Below are positions 46,668 through 54,602 of a stretch of DNA of 64,000 nt, one piece after another. This DNA comes from Sphingobacterium deserti (GTDB taxonomy: Bacteria; Bacteroidota; Bacteroidia; Sphingobacteriales; Sphingobacteriaceae), in contig NZ_JJMU01000029.1 of assembly GCF_000757725.1 (NCBI RefSeq), forward strand, positions 87,604 to 151,603. The letters are read 5' to 3'. The position numbers and the translations under genes were made by a program. The notes below the pieces were generated by a model. That model was not told the origin of the DNA, ran no database searches, and saw only the letters and a list, made by a program, of their open reading frames with translations. Each line of letters begins with the position of its first letter. Positions within the stretch are counted from its first letter, which is position 1.

Positions 46668-47648
46668 TTACAGCGTTCCTTTTATGGTTCCTATGGATTC
46701 ATCCAGCATAACTTTTTCGGCCCTAATATTATCGATAAAATCTTTTACCGTCAATCCTAGCTCTTTTCGGTGGAAATAGAAATAGAAGTCAAACGAGCCT
46801 CCCACGATACCCTTCTCGGGCAAATAAATAAATCGGTCGATGCCACGTTCGATCTCGTAATATACCCGGTGTTCATGCCAATCAGTGTATGTCCAAAATT
46901 TGTATAGGCGAGTTCCTTCGCCGTTGGTCAATATATCGGAAAGGTATTCTCTTCGGTCGCGTAACCTGGAGAACCAACTAAATTTAAGCGGCTCTCTAAG
47001 GGTATAAAGAGGAAACTCCAAACCTTTGTAAGTTTGCCGGAAAATTTTTTCAAAATCAACGATTCGATGTGGGGTTTGCTGCGTATTAATCGTGCCAAAA
47101 ATATTGTTAAATACATCATGCCTATCATGTATGGAATAAAATTGAAGAAGGCAATTGTTACTTACATAGAAATGCTCACCTTTTTTAACAATAAGCTTGT
47201 ATTTGTTGAAGAATTTCGTTCGGTCGCCCTGCAGAGCCGTAAAATTCCGCAGTGTAATATCATCGTACATTCTTCTAAAATGGTAAAAATCAACAATCGC
47301 TTCTTTTTTTAAGCTATCGGGATCTATCTTAGTCCAATTTGTCCTCGTCTTGAAATCGGGAAGAACGGAAAATAATATCAAGTTATCTTTTTGTTGCATG
47401 CCAGTTAACTCTTCTCCATAGATCACATTAAAAAGCTCTACATCGAAGTCAACCCCATAGAGTTCTTTTGTGGATAATGTATAATGGTTAATGCTGTAAC
47501 GTTCGGATACAGAATCGACAAAAAAGTGCCTTACTTGACCAAAAAGCTTACTGCCTAGGCTGATAAGCAATAAGAGAAGGAAAGTGCGTTTGCTAAGGCG
47601 TACAAGTAGTTCCTGAAGTTCCACTTTTATAAGATTTATTGATTGCAT
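46668..47648 (-). CDS. Exported hypothetical protein, 326 aa, overlapping upstream gene
   Basis: The gene overlaps the 3' end of the 47593 lipoprotein gene by 56 nt, indicating translational coupling. After a basic start it has a hydrophobic signal segment (FLLLLLISLGSKLFGQ) near residue 23. The mature part is rich in aromatic residues, with FWTYTDWHEHRVYYEIE and KGIVGGSFDFYFYFHRKEL. The frame stays open for 42 further sense codons after its TAA. No known domain is recognised; it likely functions with the HEVLH lipoprotein. Confidence 0.65.
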   Translation of the reverse strand: MQSINLIKVELQELLVRLSKRTFLLLLLISLGSKLFGQVRHFFVDSVSERYSINHYTLSTKELYGVDFDVELFNVIYGEELTGMQQKDNLILFSVLPDFKTRTNWTKIDPDSLKKEAIVDFYHFRRMYDDITLRNFTALQGDRTKFFNKYKLIVKKGEHFYVSNNCLLQFYSIHDRHDVFNNIFGTINTQQTPHRIVDFEKIFRQTYKGLEFPLYTLREPLKFSWFSRLRDRREYLSDILTNGEGTRLYKFWTYTDWHEHRVYYEIERGIDRFIYLPEKGIVGGSFDFYFYFHRKELGLTVKDFIDNIRAEKVMLDESIGTIKGTL

Positions 47649-48927
47649 CTTCTATCGTATTTAGATTTGTAACTACTCCGCCCTTTGCAAGAGCTAAAGC
47701 GTCACCGTAAGTCATATTTGGATTAAACTGTTGTATTGCTTTTGCAAGATCGTCTAGCAATGGCAAATACTCACTGTGCTCTAATGCGAATTTCATTTGT
47801 CCACTTATGTTCATCCCCCCTACACCTGAATAAATCGTAGTAAATTGTTCTCCAAGCCTTTTTTCCTCGTAAAAAAGAAAGGCATGCAAAACTTCATGGT
47901 ACATAGTCGCCACAATATATTCTTGCGAAGCCGATAAAAGCATATTGCCGTTTAACGTTATCGTATGCAGCTTTCCTATATCATTGTTGGGGTTATAGGT
48001 GCCGTCGAGATCGCTTTGCATGGTCGTAACAGCCCTAAAAATAATATTGTTATCAAAATTATCAAATTTGCTTTTCATCCATATAGCTATCTTGCTTTGC
48101 AAGTTGGGCAACTTTGCAAGCACTTGTTGCGCGCAGTCATAACCTTGCAGGGAATCAATGATCTGTTTATTGCTTTCCGGTTCGTTTCCTGATCCGCCTG
48201 GGGTTTCCGGCGCATCTGGAACCCAGATATTCTCACAAACCAATTCTTCACTGGAATCAGTTAACTCCCAACCGTAACTTCCGCAGAATGTGGGCCAATG
48301 GCAATCTCTACTATGATAGATCTGAAGATCCGGGCCACAACCATAACTAGCAATTACCCAAGTACAATTGATCTCACGGGAGTTACAATGTTGCTCCCAA
48401 CCCATTTTTTTTTGTGTCGATGACGTTTTAAGAATTGTCGCTGGATCCTTGAAATAGGGCGATCCGTTGTTGTACTTAATGAGGTTCGTTTCCCCGCTCT
48501 TTAGATTTTTCAGTAGCATTTTACCCGTGAATCCTCCAATTTCAATAATTTCACCGTTATTGTCTGTGTAGTAGAATGCTTTGTAAAATTCTTTTCCATT
48601 TTTTACAAGCAGATATGTTTTCCCTCCTCTTTCAATTGCAATCCTTTCCTTATTCTCTTTTAAATACGCCCGTACTGGAACGAACAGATACTCTACAGAA
48701 TCGTTTGTCTTCTGTACGATTCCTTCATCCCATATCGGACTCCAATAAATTATTGCATCTGTGTTAGGATTGAATTTCGAATCTATTGCCAAATTCTGAT
48801 ACAACCTTTTTATTTGCTCGATTGGTGTTTCGCGCATTGGTTCAGCATTATTAAATGAATCTTTTCGACAGCCTATTAGGCAGGAAAAGATAACAGATAA
48901 TAGTATCCCGATTTTTTTTAGGCTCAT
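47593..48927 (-). CDS. Lipoprotein with putative zinc-metalloprotease motif
   Basis: The 444-residue protein has a lipobox (FSCLIGC). The N-terminal half is a beta-rich domain followed by a Cys-rich segment (HCNSREINCTWVIASYGCG). A Pro/Gly/Asn linker (PETPGGSGNEPES) near residue 240 leads to a C-terminal domain with HEVLH at residues 344-348 and a candidate third ligand His384 in LEHSEYLPLL. This HExxH...H spacing resembles the predicted metallopeptidase domains at the ends of secreted Bacteroidota proteins. Substrate and role are unknown; a secreted toxin-like or matrix protease is possible. Confidence 0.72.
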   Translation of the reverse strand: MSLKKIGILLSVIFSCLIGCRKDSFNNAEPMRETPIEQIKRLYQNLAIDSKFNPNTDAIIYWSPIWDEGIVQKTNDSVEYLFVPVRAYLKENKERIAIERGGKTYLLVKNGKEFYKAFYYTDNNGEIIEIGGFTGKMLLKNLKSGETNLIKYNNGSPYFKDPATILKTSSTQKKMGWEQHCNSREINCTWVIASYGCGPDLQIYHSRDCHWPTFCGSYGWELTDSSEELVCENIWVPDAPETPGGSGNEPESNKQIIDSLQGYDCAQQVLAKLPNLQSKIAIWMKSKFDNFDNNIIFRAVTTMQSDLDGTYNPNNDIGKLHTITLNGNMLLSASQEYIVATMYHEVLHAFLFYEEKRLGEQFTTIYSGVGGMNISGQMKFALEHSEYLPLLDDLAKAIQQFNPNMTYGDALALAKGGVVTNLNTIEDAINKSYKSGTSGTTCTP

Positions 48928-49343
48928 AATTATAATAATTTATTAAGCAAATATATTCATAACAATATATAGTGTATAATAAATTGTGTTAATTTTTTGT
49001 TGTGAAAAATATGGAGTATTTAATGGTGTAATTTATACTCATGATAATCATTAAAAAGTTGAGGCAAATTAAGCTGCATCCGTGCCGAGCTCTGCATCAC
49101 CACTAAGAATTCAGGGATCAAATTAGCCCTGCAGCCAAAACCAGTCAAGATGTTTAAATTCACAACATGTTTACTGTCAATTGTTTAAGCCCCTTTCAGC
49201 GCGTCATTGTTTTCCATAGGGTGACGCGCCAATTGACGCGCTTGTTTTATGGGAATTTTTGAAAAAACCGATATGCCGTAAAAAACAAAAAGCCTGCAAA
49301 CGTTGTGTTTGCAGGCTTTTGTATGTTTTGACTTTGATTTCTG
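48928..49343. other. 416-bp gap downstream of tRNA-Glu
   Basis: The part next to 48928 is extremely AT-rich. Around 49199-49241 the octamer GCGCGTCA occurs once (49199-49206) and its complement twice (49222-49229, 49234-49241), a compact inverted/direct repeat. The tRNA terminator occupies 49288-49320. No gene is supported. A position just 3' of a tRNA is a common integration site, but no integrase or att duplication is visible. Confidence 0.5.
49288..49320 (-). terminator. Terminator of tRNA-Glu
   Basis: A perfect 14-bp stem (AAAAGCCTGCAAAC 49288-49301 with 49307-49320) has a 5-nt loop and a T-run when read on the minus strand. Confidence 0.85.
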
Positions 49344-49415
49344 TAGCCCGTAGGGGAATCGAACCCCTGTTTCAAGAATGAAAATCTTGCGTCCTAACCC
49401 CTAGACGAACGGGCC
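49344..49415 (-). tRNA. tRNA-Glu (anticodon TTC)
   Basis: Read on the minus strand, the 72-nt sequence folds as a cloverleaf. The acceptor stem is GGCCCGT with ACGGGCT, the anticodon stem CAAGA/TCTTG encloses loop TTTTCAT, giving anticodon TTC, and the T arm has GGTTCGATTCC. CCA is not encoded. A consensus promoter precedes it and a hairpin terminator follows. Confidence 0.97.
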
Positions 49416-49433
49416 TTTTTGTGTTTCGGTGTG

Positions 49434-49464
49434 CAAATATAGGAAGGATTATCAATTATCCAAA
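49434..49464 (-). promoter_or_regulatory. Promoter of tRNA-Glu
   Basis: The minus strand carries TATATTTG (49434-49441), a perfect TAnnTTTG. A TTTG lies at 49461-49464, exactly 19 bp upstream. This is the best full Bacteroidota promoter in the window. Confidence 0.75.
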
Positions 49465-49542
49465 ATAAATTTTTAAAAAAGTATAATTTAAAAAAATAAG
49501 GTATTTTTAGGGTCTATCACAACCCTGACACAAACATTAACA

Positions 49543-52029
49543 ATGAAACTAAAACACCGAATATTTACTATAGTAGGAGCAATGTGCTTGGCGAGTTTTT
49601 GGCTGCCCGCTTCCGCACAGCTTAGCAGCTCGCCCATTTCGCTGCAGTGGCGCACCGCAGAGGCATACAACGGAACAGACAATCTGGAATTGGCGCTGGT
49701 TTTAAAGAACAACAGCTCGAACGACTATGCCTTGGCAAACGCCGACCTGTGGTTTAATGCTATCTATCCGATTGAAGAAGCCAAAAAGTCGAATTACGAG
49801 ATTTCAGGTAAAAATGGAAACCTGTTTAAGATTCGCTTTGCAGACAATCTTCGCCTTGCTCCGCAAGACTCGCTCGTGCTACAGTATACCACAAAATACC
49901 CTATAGTAAACATCTCCAACGTACCGAATGGATTTTACTTTCAGGATAGAAAAAATCCAGCAATCATCAACCCCGTATCCTTAGCGATACGCCCGATGAA
50001 AACCAGTGACGCCGACCAGGCCGGCTATTGGGCCAGCCTATACGATAAAAATAAAGCCCGGCAGGTCTCTGATGCATCGAAACTGATCTTGCCAAGCCCG
50101 AAGTCAATCAAGACACAGCGCGGCACGCTAGCCTTGGATAAGGACGTCTCCTATTGGGTGGCCCCGTCCTTCCAGTCGGAAATGCCCAATTTAAAGCTTT
50201 TCTCGGCTATGTTCCAGCAGCTGAATTTTTTGGAAAAGCCAGAACAGGATGCCCTGATCACCATTCGCAAGAAAGCGGGCTATGGCCCCGAGGCATACGC
50301 CTTAAAGGTTGCTAAGGATGGCATTCAAATCGAGGCGAGTGCGGAAGCCGGCGTATTCTACGCTATACAATCACTACGATCATTAGTAGATGCAGACGCT
50401 TGGAATAGCGGAAAGCTCGTGCTACCATTGGTTGATGTGCAAGATGAACCTCGATTCGCTTACCGCGGCTTTATGATGGATATCGCCCGGAATTTTAAAG
50501 ATAAAGCAACGCTATTGAAATATATCGATCTACTTTCTTACTACAAGCTCAATACTTTTCATTTACACTTTATCGACGATGAAGGGTGGCGCATTGCGAT
50601 TGCGGCCTTGCCCGAGTTAACGGAGATTGGCGCTAACCGATCGCCGGGGTTTGTGGAGCAGAAAGGTATTCAGCCTGCATACGGTTCTGGCGCGCGGTCC
50701 ACAAATGCTGATTTTTTGAGCCGAGCAGATTTTGTTGAAATCTTGCGTTATGCGAAGCAGCGGCACATCACGGTGGTGCCAGAGATTGAAACACCGGGGC
50801 ATGCGCGCGCCTCTATAAAAGCGATGGAAGTCCGGTACAACAAGTATTTGAAAACCGGAAACCGTGTGGAAGCAGAGCGTTACCTGTTGCATGATTTCGA
50901 TGATAAATCAGTCTATAGTTCTGCACAATATTGGAATGACAATGTGATGAACGTGGCTTTGCCTTCGGTTTATTCGTTTATCGGAGTCGTGTTGGATGAA
51001 TTTAAGTCCATGTATAGCGAGGCTGGAGTAGAGTTGAAGAAAGTTTCCTTAGGTGGGGATGAAGTACCGAATGGTGCTTGGGAAAAATCGCCTAAGATCA
51101 AACAGCTGATGGATAGCACAGGTATGAAATCGGTATACGAAGTGTGGCCATATTATATCAAAAACATAAACAAGCTTTGCCAAGATAAGGGTCTTCAGCT
51201 GGTGGGCTGGGAAGAAATGGGGATGGTGAATAAGGGCAAAGGGATGGAAGTAAACCACGACTTAGCAACGGCCAATATCCAACTTGACGTATGGAATAAT
51301 CTCATTGGCGCAGGACAGGAGGATTTGGCTTACAAATTAGCGAATGCCGGATACCCTACCGTCTATATCAGCGCCAACAACAATTATTTTGATATGGCTT
51401 GGGATACGTATTTCGAAGAGCCAGGTTTGAAGTGGGCTTCTTATGCGGATCTTTATCAATCATACACCTTTTTACCGGAGAACTTTTTTGCGTCTATTGA
51501 CCACAGTGTTAATGGCGCCAAGTTTAAGCCGGGGCATTTTAACGACAAAAAGCGCCTTAACGAAAAGGGCAGGTCTAACTTGATAGGGATCAAAGGTGGC
51601 TTATGGGCCGAAACCGTGGCTTCTCCCGAAAGATTGGACTATATGATATTCCCGAGGTTATTCTCCCTTGCTGAGCGCGCTTGGGCGCCACGCAAGGCGT
51701 ATGAAGACGATGCAAAGTTTGACATCAAAAGCTTCAATAGGGATTATAGCGAGTTTTTGAATAAAGTAAGCCACAGCGAGCTCCCTAAAATCTCTTCACA
51801 GGTGGCGTACCGATTGCCTGCAGTGGGGGTCAAAGAGATGAATGGGAAGCTATACGCCAATACAGAATACCCGAACTATAGTATTTACTACACTGTGGAT
51901 GGATCAGCACCGACCTTATCAAGCCTGAAATATACCAAGCCGATTCCTGTGAAAGCAGGCCAAACGGTTAGTTTTTCAGTCCTGGATAACCAGGGAAGGC
52001 AAGGTACAGTGTCTGTTATTCGGAAATAG
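49543..52029 (+). CDS. GH20 beta-N-acetylhexosaminidase
   Basis: The 828-residue protein has a signal peptide (ending ASAQ), an N-terminal beta domain, a GH20b domain (KLILPSPKSI), then the catalytic TIM barrel with FAYRGFMMDIARNF, HLHFIDDEGWRI, PEIETPGHARA and the catalytic Asp-Glu pair in SLGGDEVP. The C-terminal region resembles a chitobiase-type beta domain (YYTVDGSAPTL). It removes terminal GlcNAc or GalNAc from glycans outside the cytoplasm. It could cooperate with the NamZ enzymes in wall-fragment use, though it is not linked to them. Confidence 0.95.
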   Translation: MKLKHRIFTIVGAMCLASFWLPASAQLSSSPISLQWRTAEAYNGTDNLELALVLKNNSSNDYALANADLWFNAIYPIEEAKKSNYEISGKNGNLFKIRFADNLRLAPQDSLVLQYTTKYPIVNISNVPNGFYFQDRKNPAIINPVSLAIRPMKTSDADQAGYWASLYDKNKARQVSDASKLILPSPKSIKTQRGTLALDKDVSYWVAPSFQSEMPNLKLFSAMFQQLNFLEKPEQDALITIRKKAGYGPEAYALKVAKDGIQIEASAEAGVFYAIQSLRSLVDADAWNSGKLVLPLVDVQDEPRFAYRGFMMDIARNFKDKATLLKYIDLLSYYKLNTFHLHFIDDEGWRIAIAALPELTEIGANRSPGFVEQKGIQPAYGSGARSTNADFLSRADFVEILRYAKQRHITVVPEIETPGHARASIKAMEVRYNKYLKTGNRVEAERYLLHDFDDKSVYSSAQYWNDNVMNVALPSVYSFIGVVLDEFKSMYSEAGVELKKVSLGGDEVPNGAWEKSPKIKQLMDSTGMKSVYEVWPYYIKNINKLCQDKGLQLVGWEEMGMVNKGKGMEVNHDLATANIQLDVWNNLIGAGQEDLAYKLANAGYPTVYISANNNYFDMAWDTYFEEPGLKWASYADLYQSYTFLPENFFASIDHSVNGAKFKPGHFNDKKRLNEKGRSNLIGIKGGLWAETVASPERLDYMIFPRLFSLAERAWAPRKAYEDDAKFDIKSFNRDYSEFLNKVSHSELPKISSQVAYRLPAVGVKEMNGKLYANTEYPNYSIYYTVDGSAPTLSSLKYTKPIPVKAGQTVSFSVLDNQGRQGTVSVIRK

Positions 52030-52351
52030 CAGCAGCGACAGCATCAGCAAGTTCGATATCTTGATGTGATGCATGGTAAAGGCAAGAGTCTCCTTTTAGC
52101 ACCAATAGCTGAGGAGATTCATGTCTAACCGACCATTGCTCCGCAATCGTGTTAGAGATATCACGATCCGCTATCAAATCCAGGTAGTAGAGTGGCATAT
52201 CTGCCGGTAATTGTTTGAAATCGTATTCTAGATTCCGTTTTGCCATGCTGCTGACGGAGCAGCGTGTGCTATGTTTGAAGACTATGAATGCGCTACTAGC
52301 TGCACGAAGTTCTTCCAATTGTGCTATTGACGTCAGGGGTTTCCAGCTCAT
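52016..52351 (-). CDS. ytxJ: Bacillithiol-system redox protein YtxJ
   Basis: The 111-residue protein has a thioredoxin-like fold with the YtxJ signature FKHSTRCSVSSMAKRNLE, where the single active-site Cys follows ST-R. It is linked to bacillithiol metabolism, probably as a monothiol bacilliredoxin. Its 3' end overlaps the convergent GH20 gene by 14 bp, an uncommon antisense overlap. The gene starts 1 nt after the stop of the 52353 gene, so they are likely cotranscribed. Confidence 0.93.
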   Translation of the reverse strand: MSWKPLTSIAQLEELRAASSAFIVFKHSTRCSVSSMAKRNLEYDFKQLPADMPLYYLDLIADRDISNTIAEQWSVRHESPQLLVLKGDSCLYHASHQDIELADAVAAAISE

Positions 52352-52352
52352 A

Positions 52353-53069
52353 TTAAAGGTTTGAAAATTGTGTGTCTTCCATTTCTGTAAATGCAGCCAC
52401 GGTTGTAAACGATGTACTTTTATCTTGGTTTCCCAAGCTCTTGAATGTTGTAGGCAACATTAAACCGCCACCGATATCTTTGTATCCATCGACGTAAAAT
52501 TCGTTACCTTCTTTATCAATAATTTGTTTGATAATCCCTGTTTCGCCATTGTAATACAGCTCGCCAGATAAGTTGTTTTGTTTTACTTGAAAGGGGATAT
52601 GTTGCAACTTTTCGGCGTTCACAATTTTTAAAGCAGCTTTTCCTGTTTTATCAACCAATGTAGGTAGAAACAGAAAGGATGCGTCTTTGTTAAACTGCTC
52701 GTTTATTTTCGAAAAGACTTCTTCGCCCTCAGCGGATATGGATTTGCTTTCAACACCATTATAGGATAGCTTGGACAGTTTATCTGTTTTGAAATTGAAC
52801 AAGGCTATCCAGCTATCGCCATCGTTAGATTTACCTTCAAACCGCACTTGGCCAGACTGTTTGTTGATCAAGAATTTCCGTCCATTCTGTAAAAACCGGG
52901 ATTCATTGCCATGCGCTGTGAAGAGGATATAGTTTGTATTATCCCACTTTACTTTTCCGCCAATACCTTTCCATAATATCGAAACAGATTCTTGGCTAGC
53001 TTGGGCCATGAGCTGTCCTCCTGTGTATACGAGAAGACTAATAATTGCAGCCTTTAAAAATGTTTTCAT
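52353..53069 (-). CDS. Exported hypothetical protein, LolA-like fold possible
   Basis: The 238-residue protein has a signal peptide (ending QLMAQ). The mature part is a run of beta strands (VKWDNTNYILFTAHGNESRF, GELYYNGETGIIKQIIDKEG), like the half-open barrel of LolA/LppX-type proteins. No catalytic motif is seen. It sits directly upstream of ytxJ in the same operon. Its leader contains a small hairpin TTGCC-N6-GGCAA near 53101-53116. Confidence 0.7.
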   Translation of the reverse strand: MKTFLKAAIISLLVYTGGQLMAQASQESVSILWKGIGGKVKWDNTNYILFTAHGNESRFLQNGRKFLINKQSGQVRFEGKSNDGDSWIALFNFKTDKLSKLSYNGVESKSISAEGEEVFSKINEQFNKDASFLFLPTLVDKTGKAALKIVNAEKLQHIPFQVKQNNLSGELYYNGETGIIKQIIDKEGNEFYVDGYKDIGGGLMLPTTFKSLGNQDKSTSFTTVAAFTEMEDTQFSNL

Positions 53070-53154
53070 AGTTTTTCTTGTTAAAAAAGAGATAGCAGCA
53101 TTGCCTTTATAGGCAACGACCTGCTGTTGCCTTGTACATAAATTGTTGCTTTCT

Positions 53155-53192
53155 CGTTGAATAAGTGCTATAAGCGACGCACTTATTCAACG
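53155..53192. other. Perfect 13-bp inverted repeat between ribH and the 52353 gene
   Basis: CGTTGAATAAGTG (53155-53167) is the exact complement of 53180-53192 with a 12-nt loop. No T-run follows on either strand, so it is not a typical terminator; it could be an operator or RNA structure in the leader of the 52353 gene. Confidence 0.7.
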
Positions 53193-53285
53193 AAAGACAT
53201 GAAGAATAGATGTCGCAGCTGGGGGAAAATATGCCAATGAGGAGAATAGCATAGCGCTTCATACCTAAAAAGCTTTGATTGCAGC

Positions 53286-53777
53286 CTAGCTATACTGCTT
53301 GCTAAGGCGAGCCATTTGAATGGCCGTGATTGCCGCTTCTTCACCTTTGTTGCCATGGATACCCCCGGAACGATCGAGCGCCTGTTGCAAGTTATCAGTG
53401 GTCAATACGCCGAAAATAACCGGTTTATTGTATTTCAGCGCCACGTTCGCAACGCCGTGTCCTACGGCATCGCAAATGAAATCAAAATGCCTGGTTTCAC
53501 CTTGTATCACACATCCCAAGCACACGACAGCATCGATGGCATTATTCCGTAAAATAATATCCGCGCCTGATATAAGTTCGTAGCTTCCCGGCACCCGAAG
53601 GACTTCGATGTCTTTCTCCTGCGCACCATGATTTAATAGACCGCTTACCGCACCGTCTAATAAAGCTCCGGTGACTTCGGCATTCCACTGCGATACCACG
53701 ATCGCAAATTTTAACCCTTCTGCATTTCCAACTTCTAAATGTGAGAAGTCTGAGAGATTTTTCAAGCTGCTTGACAT
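53286..53777 (-). CDS. ribH: 6,7-dimethyl-8-ribityllumazine synthase
   Basis: The 163-residue enzyme condenses the ribityl-aminouracil intermediate with dihydroxybutanone phosphate in riboflavin synthesis. Family motifs: FAIVVSQWNAEVTGALLDGA, VPGSYEL, CLGCVIQGETRHFD, PVIFGVLTTDN. The catalytic His in ETRHFDFIC is present. It is transcribed from its own promoter, whose -7 element lies only 5 nt before the start codon. No other rib gene is nearby. Confidence 0.96.
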   Translation of the reverse strand: MSSSLKNLSDFSHLEVGNAEGLKFAIVVSQWNAEVTGALLDGAVSGLLNHGAQEKDIEVLRVPGSYELISGADIILRNNAIDAVVCLGCVIQGETRHFDFICDAVGHGVANVALKYNKPVIFGVLTTDNLQQALDRSGGIHGNKGEEAAITAIQMARLSKQYS

Positions 53778-53782
53778 GGAGG

Positions 53783-53790
53783 CAAAGGTA
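53783..53790 (-). promoter_or_regulatory. -7 promoter element of ribH
   Basis: TACCTTTG matches TAnnTTTG and ends 5 nt upstream of the ribH ATG, implying a leaderless or near-leaderless transcript. No -33 TTG was found. Confidence 0.5.
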
Positions 53791-53799
53791 AATAAAAAA

Positions 53800-53823
53800 G
53801 GCTACTTAATAAAATAAGCAGCC
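53800..53823 (-). terminator. Terminator of the 53847 TPR gene
   Basis: A 9-bp stem GGCTGCTTA/TAAGTAGCC (one G-U pair), read on the minus strand, is followed by TTTTTTATTT. It ends just before the ribH promoter. Confidence 0.75.
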
Positions 53824-53846
53824 TGTAAGTCTCTTTATAGGGTATA

Positions 53847-54515
53847 CTACTGTTTCGCTTGTACACGAGCTAGTGGACCATCAATCATGTTTGCTTCCGG
53901 GCTTTCTGGATAGTCTGATTTAATAGACTGGTAAGCCTTTTCTGCATTTTTGAAGTCTTCCAACGCCTCGTAGACCAAGCCTAGCTTCTTAAGGAACAAC
54001 GGCGTAGTATAGGTATTACTTGCTTTATCTGCTGCTTTCTTGTAATAGTCTGCTGCTGATTTGTAGTCTTTCGATTCAGAATAGGCATCACCAATTAATC
54101 CGGTCACTAAAGGGTCTAAAACCTCGCTTCCTGTATCTGAATACTTTTGTAAGTATTTGATGGCATCTTGGAAGTTACCTTGACGAAGGTATAGACCGCC
54201 CAAATAGGCATTTGCGATGTTAGCAGATTTTGTATTAGAATATTCATCAGCAATTTCTTTGAAACCCAAGAACGATCCATCTCCGTTTATAGCTTTTGCC
54301 TGTAGGGAGTCTATCATGGCATATTCTTCTGCTTTATAAATTTGATTGGCAGCTTTTTCTGCACGCGGAGCCAAATACAATTTCTGGTACCCCATATACA
54401 ACAATATCAAAACGATGATACCGCCGACAATAAAGGCTATACTTTTTTGGTTGTCCTGAAAAAAAGAACCTGTTGACTTTTTAGGTTCTAATGGATTTAC
54501 ATTTGTGTTTGACAT
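53847..54515 (-). CDS. Membrane-anchored tetratricopeptide protein (YfgM-like)
   Basis: The 222-residue protein has one membrane helix near residues 25-44 (SIAFIVGGIIVLILLYMGYQ) and an extracytoplasmic TPR array (LGGLYLRQGNFQDAIKYLQK, GDAYSESKDYKSAADYYKKA, LVYEALEDFKNAEKAYQSIK). The layout matches YfgM-type ancillary Sec-translocon chaperones. Its own promoter lies upstream and a terminator follows. Confidence 0.85.
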   Translation of the reverse strand: MSNTNVNPLEPKKSTGSFFQDNQKSIAFIVGGIIVLILLYMGYQKLYLAPRAEKAANQIYKAEEYAMIDSLQAKAINGDGSFLGFKEIADEYSNTKSANIANAYLGGLYLRQGNFQDAIKYLQKYSDTGSEVLDPLVTGLIGDAYSESKDYKSAADYYKKAADKASNTYTTPLFLKKLGLVYEALEDFKNAEKAYQSIKSDYPESPEANMIDGPLARVQAKQ

Positions 54516-54545
54516 CTGCTAGTATCGAATAATAAATATGGAACG

Positions 54546-54575
54546 CAAAATTACACTTTTAAAAGTTTATTGCAA
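54546..54575 (-). promoter_or_regulatory. Promoter of the 53847 TPR gene
   Basis: The minus strand has TAATTTTG (54546-54553) and TTG at 54573-54575, separated by exactly 19 bp. It starts a leader of about 25 nt. This is a full match to the Bacteroidota -33/-7 pattern. Confidence 0.7.
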
Positions 54576-54602
54576 GTATTAATATAAAATCTCGGCTTTA
54601 TA

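Noticed and set aside
49199..49241. Three GCGCGTCA/TGACGCGC octamers near tRNA-Glu, considered as an integrase site
   Set aside because: No integrase gene, no duplicated tRNA end and no defined element boundaries are visible.
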